From assembly GCA_000437515.1 (NCBI GenBank), contig FR898464.1, positions 21,651 through 31,212 of the forward strand: a DNA stretch of 9,562 nucleotides, written 5' to 3'. The stretch is from Acidiphilium sp. CAG:727 (GTDB lineage Bacteria > Bacillota > Clostridia > Christensenellales > Borkfalkiaceae). Under the pieces are notes generated by a model. It did not search any database. It worked only from the letters and a program-made list of their open reading frames with translations, and was not told the DNA's origin. This document shows, piece after piece, positions 1-5,208 of this stretch; the stretch's first letter is position 1; every line of letters starts with the position of its first letter. Both the position numbers and the translations under genes were made by a program.

Positions 1-43
1 CGAATAAGTTCGAGACCGCCGCTTTTAGCCTGAGATTGAGATT

Positions 44-1285
44 TCAGAATTTGATAGTTTCCGCATTTTTCCCTACTATCGACAACGAAAAATCATCAAA
101 GTCAAGAGAACGGATAAATTTATTTAACCCATCGCCGGTAACACCTTCGATTTTCTTGACTTTGTTGTCAAAATCAAAGATTTTATCTGTAAAAAGCAAA
201 TATTTTCCGAAGAGCATCATTTGCGAGGCAGTGTTTTCGCTGCCGAATTCGAACGAAGAAAGCATTTGCGATTTTGCTCTTGAAAGTTCGCTTTCGCCTA
301 TTCCGTCGTTTTGTAATTCTTTCAAAACCGCGAATATCGCGTCGTACGCTTTATTGACGGTTTCTTTATTAACCCCTGCATAAACGGCTAAACTGCCCGT
401 ATTTCTGTAACCCGACGGATAGGAATAAACTGTATAACACAGACCTAATTTTTCCCTTACGGTCTGGAATAAACGACTGCTCATCCCCGAGCCGAGAGCA
501 ACGTTCATCACGGTCGCTTCGTTGTTGAGTTCGTCGTCGTATTTTACACACGAAAAACCGAGCGCGAGGTGTAATTGCTCGATTTCTTTATTTTTAGAAA
601 TTTTCCCGTACAGATTTTTATCGGTAGGAACTATAAGGCTATCCGATTTATTTGTCGAAAGAAACGGCTCGATATACTTCGAAACGAGAAGGTCTGCTTC
701 TTCTATCGTTACGTTACCCGCAAAAGACACTACAACGTTATCTGCGTTGTAATAGGCTTTTCTATACGCTTCGATATACGATTTATCGAATTTCGTAATA
801 TTTTCTTTACTGCCGAGAATAGTTCTGCCTAATCCGTCGTTACCGAAATACGCCAAAGACAGAGTATCCAGACAAACGTCTTCGGGCGTGTCTTCCGACA
901 TGTTTATTTCTTCGATAACTACTCCTTTTTCACGGTTTAATTCGTCTTCGTCATAAACCGAGTTTAGGAACATATCGGAAAGCAGATCAACGCTTCTTTC
1001 CATTGCGGATTTCGTCGATTTGACGTAGTAGCAAGTCATTTCTTTCGAAGTAAAAGCATTTACTTGCGACCCTATATCGTCAAACGCCTCGGAAAGAGTA
1101 CGGGAATTAAATCTCTTAGTTCCCTTAAAAGTCGTATGTTCGATAAAATGAGATATTCCGTTATTATCGGCGTTTTCAAGGCAACTTCCCGCCCCGACCA
1201 ATATTCCGACGCTGACGGAACGTAAAGACGGCATATTTTCGACGATCAGTCTTAATCCGCCCGCATATTTTTTAACCTGCGCCAT
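44..1285 (-). CDS. M16 family zinc metallopeptidase (YmxG/MlpA-like)
   Basis: Predicted zinc endopeptidase of the insulinase/processing-peptidase family (M16), 413 residues, the usual size for the single-unit bacterial form. The inverted zinc motif HxxEH is present as H46-F-I-E49-H50, with E49 the expected catalytic base. The distal glutamate ligand is probably E126, in the segment GVVIEEI. The second half carries the family-typical stretch EKLGLCYTVYS near residues 278-288. No signal peptide or membrane segment is seen, so it is probably cytoplasmic. The ATG start overlaps the end of the upstream deacetylase gene by 14 bp, which implies translational coupling, and its own Shine-Dalgarno is weak. 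A deacetylase followed by an M16 peptidase is the ylxY-ymxG order found after pnp in Bacillus. The physiological substrate cannot be told from sequence. The TGA stop lies 43 bp from the window edge. Confidence 0.93.
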   Translation of the reverse strand: MAQVKKYAGGLRLIVENMPSLRSVSVGILVGAGSCLENADNNGISHFIEHTTFKGTKRFNSRTLSEAFDDIGSQVNAFTSKEMTCYYVKSTKSAMERSVDLLSDMFLNSVYDEDELNREKGVVIEEINMSEDTPEDVCLDTLSLAYFGNDGLGRTILGSKENITKFDKSYIEAYRKAYYNADNVVVSFAGNVTIEEADLLVSKYIEPFLSTNKSDSLIVPTDKNLYGKISKNKEIEQLHLALGFSCVKYDDELNNEATVMNVALGSGMSSRLFQTVREKLGLCYTVYSYPSGYRNTGSLAVYAGVNKETVNKAYDAIFAVLKELQNDGIGESELSRAKSQMLSSFEFGSENTASQMMLFGKYLLFTDKIFDFDNKVKKIEGVTGDGLNKFIRSLDFDDFSLSIVGKNAETIKF

Positions 1286-1997
1286 TTTCTATACACTCGC
1301 TTACCGTTACGGCGGTAAGTCCTCCTTTTTCGTAATAATCTAAAATTCTCGGCAAAGCCTCCAGCGTATGCTTTTTAGGGTGCATTAATATCATATCCCC
1401 TCCGCAAACGTCTTTAGTCGCTCTGTTTATTATAGTTTTAGTATCCTTGTCGCGCCAATCGATAGTGTCTTTGCTCCACATTATCGTTTTATAGCCCATA
1501 CTTTCGGCGACTTTTAACGTGGTTGCCGAGTAAGACCCCGATGGCGGAGCAAATAATTTTACGTCATACCCCGTCAGCCGACGAATAAGATTGTCCGTTG
1601 CGGTCATTTCTTCACGGTTTTGAGATTCGTTAAGTTTCGCATGATCTCTATGAAAATATCCGTGGCTGCCTAATTCGTGTCCGTCTTCGAGAATTTTCAA
1701 AAGTAATTCGCCGTTGTCGTCCGCCCAACAACCACCTACGAAAAAAGTCGCTTTCGCCCCTTTGTCTTTCAGAACCGCAAGCATTTCTTTTATCACGTCG
1801 GAACCTTCGTATACGTTGATCATTATAGCGACCTTACGCGAATTTCTGTTGCCGTTATAGTATGGAGCGTAACTTTTTCCGTCCGTTTTCAACGCAACGT
1901 CGCCCTTGAGAAAGCATACCGCCGTAATTGCAACGGCAATAATGCAAAGTATAACGGCAGAAACGGAATTGACGATTCTCTTCTCTATTTTCTTCAA
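1272..1997 (-). CDS. YlxY-like polysaccharide deacetylase family protein, TTG start
   Basis: A 241-residue membrane-anchored NodB-fold protein. Residues 12-30 form one hydrophobic helix near the N-terminus, so the domain should face outside the cell. Carbohydrate esterase 4 motifs can be followed: motif 2 is the HxxxH zinc pair H112 and H116 (SHGYFH), motif 4 is D177-T-I-D180-W, and motif 5 is ILMHP with H206. ATFF at 83-86 is the usual core strand. Motif 1, normally TFDDG, is replaced by NVYEG at 61-65, and the arginine of motif 3 (RxPxG) is replaced by alanine in A150-P-P-S-G154. As I recall, degenerate motifs of this kind occur in the sporulation-associated YlxY group, so enzymatic activity is doubtful. 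The start is TTG at 1997, preceded by AAGAGG with an 8-base spacer; no in-frame ATG has a better ribosome site. It has its own promoter and overlaps the M16 gene downstream. YlxY is my best match, PdaB-like the main alternative. Confidence 0.88.
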   Translation of the reverse strand: MKKIEKRIVNSVSAVILCIIAVAITAVCFLKGDVALKTDGKSYAPYYNGNRNSRKVAIMINVYEGSDVIKEMLAVLKDKGAKATFFVGGCWADDNGELLLKILEDGHELGSHGYFHRDHAKLNESQNREEMTATDNLIRRLTGYDVKLFAPPSGSYSATTLKVAESMGYKTIMWSKDTIDWRDKDTKTIINRATKDVCGGDMILMHPKKHTLEALPRILDYYEKGGLTAVTVSECIENGAG

Positions 1998-2000
1998 AAT

Positions 2001-2042
2001 ATAAACCTCTTATACAATTATATTATCGCAAAAGAGGTTTAT
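2001..2042 (-). repeat. 11-bp inverted repeat covering the deacetylase Shine-Dalgarno
   Basis: The arms at 2001-2011 and 2032-2042 are exact reverse complements (ATAAACCTCTT against AAGAGGTTTAT) separated by 20 bases. On the minus-strand transcript the downstream arm contains AAGAGG, the ribosome binding site of the TTG-started deacetylase gene, and the upstream arm contains its complement CCTCTT. The -10 element of the local promoter lies in the loop, so a transcript starting there would lack the upstream arm and leave the site free. A transcript reading through from the upstream gene could hide it. The U-run after the hairpin is too short and broken for a good terminator. A protein operator is an alternative reading. 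Confidence 0.7.
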
Positions 2043-2048
2043 TGACAA
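2020..2048 (-). promoter_or_regulatory. Sigma-A-like promoter for the deacetylase-M16 pair
   Basis: On the minus strand TTGTCA (2048-2043) is followed after 17 bp by TAATAT (2025-2020). An overlapping TATAAT at 2022-2017 would give a 20-bp spacer, which is less favourable. The expected transcript start is near 2010-2013, directly at the Shine-Dalgarno AAGAGG (2011-2006), leaving a very short leader of about 15 bases before the TTG start. It sits in the 61-bp gap after the pseudo-ATPase gene, so the last two genes of the cluster can be expressed separately. Confidence 0.6.
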
Positions 2049-2058
2049 CAAAGAAAAT

Positions 2059-3744
2059 TTATGCGGGATCGGTTAAGTTTATCGCGGCGATAAAAAATGA
2101 TATTACGTCAGTCGCCAGACACCCCAAAATCGGAATACTCATATAGTTGCCTTTTACGGCAAATAATACGACTCCGGTTACGATTGCCGCCGCTTTTACA
2201 ATGGAGGTAAATAAAGTAATAAACTTTTTCTTTTTAGTCGTTCTTTTGGCAATCTTAACGGCAACGGGAATCTGTCTGACGTCGCGCCCGCTGACGGTCA
2301 ATCCGTTTTTATATACTTTTTCGCCCCCTACCGAAACGCATTCTCCGTCAAGAAGCCTGATGGTGTTCGCGTCGTACTCGCTGTCGCCGACGTATACGGC
2401 GCCGGAATTTTTAACGTATTCGGCTTTGTATTTCGGCGACGCTCCGGCAACCGCATTGTCCAGACCGAGTTTGTCTTTCATTGCGTTTACGACGGACACT
2501 TTATCGGAACTAAGAAGCGACGCGATCATTCCTGCGTCGTCGGTCAATTCTTTAATCTCGCCCCGGGCGTTAATTTTATCTATGCGGGTATAGTTGACTT
2601 TTCCGATTACGGCGCCTTCTTCCGCGACGAAAATTACGGATTCGTCGCTATCGTCTTCTACTGAAACGCCGAAGACTTTTTTAAGGAGCGTCTTATTGCC
2701 GGCAGCATACCGTTTACCGTTAAAATCTGCGGTAACGCCTAACGTTTCAAAACGTTTTACATTTTCGAAAAGAATACTATTCAAAGTTATTCCGTTGTTT
2801 TTCGCATATACCGAAATCGCCGATTTAATATATTCGTCTATATCGTTTTCGAGCGAATAAAGTACCGAGAGTGTATTACCGGCGTTTGTAGAATCGACAG
2901 AATTTATCGTAAGACTTTTATCGGTCAATACGCCCGATCCGTCAAATGCGATTTCGGCAGCCCCGGAAAATTTATCGATCGCCGCGAACGAGCCGAACGT
3001 AGCCGCATATCTGTCGGCGGAAATAAATCCTGAAATATAATTCAAACTTAAAAACACGCAAACCGAGGATAGTTGCCACAATGACGCTACGATCGCTCCG
3101 CAAATAAGCCATTTATCTTTCAAAGCGTCAACGTAAGCGCTTTTTGCGAATATCGGCGGAACGAACGTCAATAACAGACCGATAATAATCCCTACCGCTC
3201 CGAAAATTAATCTGAATTTCTTTTTGAATATTTTTGAGTTCGGAGTTTCGTCTATTATCGTTTTAAGATTTTCCGCTCTTACGACGAACGATTTTTTAAT
3301 TTCGTCGTCGGTTTCGTAGCCTGCTGCGACAGAAAGTTTTTCCGATTTGTTCAAAGCGATATATTCGAATGATTTTTTGGAGAGAGCAATCAAAGAATAC
3401 GCTATAATTATAAGACAAGCATACTGTCCGTAACCCGAATACAGCAAAACGAGAGAGCCTGCAACAACGGCAATTTCTTCGATAATTACTTCTTTTTTTG
3501 ATAGTTTTACGATTACGGAATAAAGTATTTCATATCCTGCAGCGACGAACGAAACGGTATAAAGCCAACGCGCAACGTTGTCATTACCTTTTATGAAAGA
3601 AGCAACGATTAAAAGTATTACCGAAATTATAGTGACAATCGAATGTTCAATCACTTCGCTCTTTTTTTCGGAAACGAGCGAAACGTCGTCAGTTAGTTCT
3701 TTTGCGTTTTCCGCCGCGGAAACTTTTTTCTTTTTCTTATCCAT
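2059..3744 (-). CDS. Degenerate P1B-like P-type ATPase homologue lacking the actuator domain
   Basis: 561 residues from the chosen ATG at 3744; an in-frame ATG four codons upstream has GGAG only one base away, too close. The layout is that of heavy-metal P-type ATPases: four hydrophobic segments (about 35-51, 58-78, 90-104, 107-121), a cytoplasmic stretch, two more (178-200, 212-240), a phosphorylation/nucleotide region (about 265-475), then two C-terminal helices (507-530, 534-556). The stretch where the actuator domain should be is only about 55 residues and has no TGE. DKTGT is D268-G-S-G-V, the HP motif is absent near 297-306, TGD is S412-S-D, and GDGxND is G453-D-S-E-Y-D458. The membrane CPC motif is missing. 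An AAGN motif (347-350) and the P-domain lysine K440 persist. The frame is open throughout, so it does not look like a decaying pseudogene. Ion pumping is very unlikely; a regulatory, scaffold or HAD-phosphatase-like role is possible. The N-terminus is lysine-rich. It is coupled to the M29 peptidase by TAATG. Confidence 0.8.
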   Translation of the reverse strand: MDKKKKKVSAAENAKELTDDVSLVSEKKSEVIEHSIVTIISVILLIVASFIKGNDNVARWLYTVSFVAAGYEILYSVIVKLSKKEVIIEEIAVVAGSLVLLYSGYGQYACLIIIAYSLIALSKKSFEYIALNKSEKLSVAAGYETDDEIKKSFVVRAENLKTIIDETPNSKIFKKKFRLIFGAVGIIIGLLLTFVPPIFAKSAYVDALKDKWLICGAIVASLWQLSSVCVFLSLNYISGFISADRYAATFGSFAAIDKFSGAAEIAFDGSGVLTDKSLTINSVDSTNAGNTLSVLYSLENDIDEYIKSAISVYAKNNGITLNSILFENVKRFETLGVTADFNGKRYAAGNKTLLKKVFGVSVEDDSDESVIFVAEEGAVIGKVNYTRIDKINARGEIKELTDDAGMIASLLSSDKVSVVNAMKDKLGLDNAVAGASPKYKAEYVKNSGAVYVGDSEYDANTIRLLDGECVSVGGEKVYKNGLTVSGRDVRQIPVAVKIAKRTTKKKKFITLFTSIVKAAAIVTGVVLFAVKGNYMSIPILGCLATDVISFFIAAINLTDPA

Positions 3745-3754
3745 TATATCACCC
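3742..3754 (-). promoter_or_regulatory. Ribosome site and TAATG coupling that set the pseudo-ATPase start
   Basis: On the minus strand GGGTGAT (3754-3748) precedes ATG (3744-3742) by three bases. GGTGAT matches the 5' side of the anti-Shine-Dalgarno complement GGAGGTGAT, which places the core at normal distance. The final A of the TAA stop of the aminopeptidase gene is the first base of this ATG. This favours the start at 3744 over the in-frame ATG at 3756 and suggests termination-reinitiation coupling. Confidence 0.65.
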
Positions 3755-4976
3755 ATTCTCCGTTTTCAAAGATTTTAAGAGTTTTACCGTCTTCGGTCGT
3801 TGCCGTGATTTCAAGGTCGTTCGTTCCGACCATAAAATCGACGTGTTCGAGCGAAGAATTTAAGCCGTGTTCGGCAAGTTCTTCTTTGTTCATATCTCCG
3901 CCGTTTTCAAGGCAGGTCGGATAACAATCGCCTATCGCAAAATGACAACTTGCGTTTTCGTCAAAAAGGGTTTCGTAAAACATCGTTTCAAGGTTTCTGA
4001 TAGGCGAATTATATCCTACGAGCGCGATTTCGCCTAAATAATGCGAGCCTTCGTCGGTTTCTATAATGGTTTTAAGGTTGTCGCAGCCCTGCTCTGCTCC
4101 GTAGTCTACGATTCTGCCGTTATTAAACTCAAACCAGAACTTGTCGATAATCTGCCCGTTTCTGCAAAGCGGCAATGCAGCGACGATTTTCCCGTTCACG
4201 GCATTTCTGTCTGGACACGAAAAAACCTCTTCGGTAGGCATGTTCGCCGTGAAATAAATACCGTCGAGTTCGCCCTTTTCCGCTCCGCCGCAGAAAATAT
4301 AACCTTTCGGCATTCCGACCGTAACGTCTGTTCCGAGCGAGTTTTTATAGTGAAAAGCGGTGATTTTAGCGTCATTCAAAGTTTTGCAACGGCGCGTAAT
4401 ACGTTCCTGATGCTCTTTCCACGCTTCAATCGGATTATCATAGTCAAGACGAACGGTCTTTTTTATATATTCCCACTGCTTTTTTAACGCTTCGTTTGCA
4501 TTAAGCGAAGGGAACATCTTTTTTGCCCACGCTTTATTCGGATAAGCGATAATGCACCAACGAAGTTTATTGGATCCGGTATAATCTCTGAATTTTTCCA
4601 ACGCCTTTCCTCTCGCTCTTCTGAAAATCGCGACCTTTTCGGGATTTATGCCTTTAAGACATTCCGGGTCTTCGGAAAAAACGTTAAGATACGCGATTCT
4701 TTCGTCTATATAAGAGTCGCTTCTTACCTTGACCCATTCCGGAACTTTGGAAAGTTCTTTCTTAGAACGATATTTGTAATTAAGTCTGCTGACGATTTCG
4801 TCGGTCCACTGAACTTCTACGTTCCTTGCGCCCGCTTTATACGCTTGTTTAACGACTATTTCAACGAATTTCTGCGCAGAAACAGGGGCGTTTACGACGA
4901 GCATCTCGCCTTTCCGGAGATTTACCCCTACTTTTATGGCAAGTTCGGCATATTTCAACAACGATTTATTATCCAT
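3744..4976 (-). CDS. M29 family metallo-aminopeptidase (AmpS/PepS-like)
   Basis: 410 residues, close to the usual length of the AmpS/PepS/aminopeptidase T family, cytoplasmic enzymes that remove N-terminal residues from peptides using two metal ions. The candidate metal ligands are in the expected order: glutamate in NMPTEEVF (E249 or E250), E316 in YLGEIALVG, H345 with Y352 in the segment from CHFAIGDCYP, and H378 with D380 in EHVDFMVG. These motifs are all intact, so it should be active. No signal peptide is visible. I chose the second ATG (4976) because AGGA (4987-4984) lies 7 bases before it; the ATG at 4982 has only one base of spacing and would add two residues. A near-consensus promoter lies upstream, making this the likely first gene of the operon. 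Its stop overlaps the start of the pseudo-ATPase gene by one base. Confidence 0.95.
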   Translation of the reverse strand: MDNKSLLKYAELAIKVGVNLRKGEMLVVNAPVSAQKFVEIVVKQAYKAGARNVEVQWTDEIVSRLNYKYRSKKELSKVPEWVKVRSDSYIDERIAYLNVFSEDPECLKGINPEKVAIFRRARGKALEKFRDYTGSNKLRWCIIAYPNKAWAKKMFPSLNANEALKKQWEYIKKTVRLDYDNPIEAWKEHQERITRRCKTLNDAKITAFHYKNSLGTDVTVGMPKGYIFCGGAEKGELDGIYFTANMPTEEVFSCPDRNAVNGKIVAALPLCRNGQIIDKFWFEFNNGRIVDYGAEQGCDNLKTIIETDEGSHYLGEIALVGYNSPIRNLETMFYETLFDENASCHFAIGDCYPTCLENGGDMNKEELAEHGLNSSLEHVDFMVGTNDLEITATTEDGKTLKIFENGEWVI

Positions 4977-5006
4977 AATCATATCCTTTTTCGTTTTATA
5001 TAATCA

Positions 5007-5035
5007 ATTATATATTAAAAGACTTAAAAAGTCAA
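5007..5035 (-). promoter_or_regulatory. Near-consensus sigma-A promoter for the aminopeptidase operon
   Basis: On the minus strand TTGACT (5035-5030) and TATAAT (5012-5007) are separated by exactly 17 bp. Transcription should start near 5000, giving a leader of about 25 bases before the ATG at 4976. A small inverted repeat, GACTT-AAA-AAGTC at 5021-5033, overlaps the -35 box and spacer and could be a repressor site. Confidence 0.78.
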
Positions 5036-5045
5036 TTTAATGTAT

Positions 5046-5099
5046 AAAAATAGCGCGATTTTTTAACTTATACGAACGCGTTGATCATTATTATAAGTT
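5046..5099. repeat. Group of palindromes between the divergent promoters
   Basis: Three dyads lie in about 55 bp. AAAAAT and ATTTTT (5046-5051 and 5058-5063) flank AGCGCG. AACTTATA and TATAAGTT (5065-5072 and 5092-5099) are perfect 8-bp arms around a 19-base loop. AACGCGTT (5075-5082) inside that loop is a perfect 8-bp palindrome. They lie about 80 bp upstream of both predicted transcript starts, a fair place for a shared DNA-binding regulator. I do not recognise the site of any known regulator. The surrounding sequence is AT-rich, so short dyads can occur by chance. Confidence 0.45.
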
Positions 5100-5125
5100 T
5101 TGACGAATTAATCCCGTTTATAATC

Positions 5126-5154
5126 TTGAAATTTAAGAAATAATATGATATAAT
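5126..5154 (+). promoter_or_regulatory. Sigma-A promoter with extended -10 for the CtpE-like ATPase
   Basis: TTGAAA (5126-5131) is followed after 17 bp by TATAAT (5149-5154). A TG at 5146-5147, one base before the -10, forms an extended -10 element. The transcript start should be near 5161, about 48 bases before the ATG at 5209. That leader is too short for a known cation riboswitch and holds a strong Shine-Dalgarno, AAGGAGA, at 5197-5203. Confidence 0.75.
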
Positions 5155-5208
5155 TTTTTATATATTAAGAACAGTTAATCGGTCGAATACCCGCCGAAGG
5201 AGAGTTAT

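Noticed and set aside
1..43. Open frame on the minus strand after the M16 stop, reading AKSGGLELI
   Set aside because: It has no ATG, GTG or TTG start and no ribosome site within the visible part. The next gene probably begins beyond the left edge.
2001..2042. The inverted repeat as a terminator of the pseudo-ATPase gene
   Set aside because: The stem is AT-rich with a 20-base loop, and the following bases lack a clean T-run. The overlap with a ribosome site explains it better.
2059..3744. The degenerate P-type ATPase gene as a decaying pseudogene
   Set aside because: The frame is uninterrupted for 561 codons, it has a sound ribosome site, and the helix layout and several HAD-fold residues are retained.
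5100..5124. TTGACG and TATAAT as a second rightward promoter
   Set aside because: The spacer is only 13 bp, too short for sigma-A, and the downstream TTGAAA/TATAAT pair has the correct 17 bp plus an extended -10.
5161..5208. A cation-sensing riboswitch ahead of the CtpE-like ATPase
   Set aside because: The predicted leader is only about 48 bases and shows no conserved riboswitch core or terminator-like hairpin.
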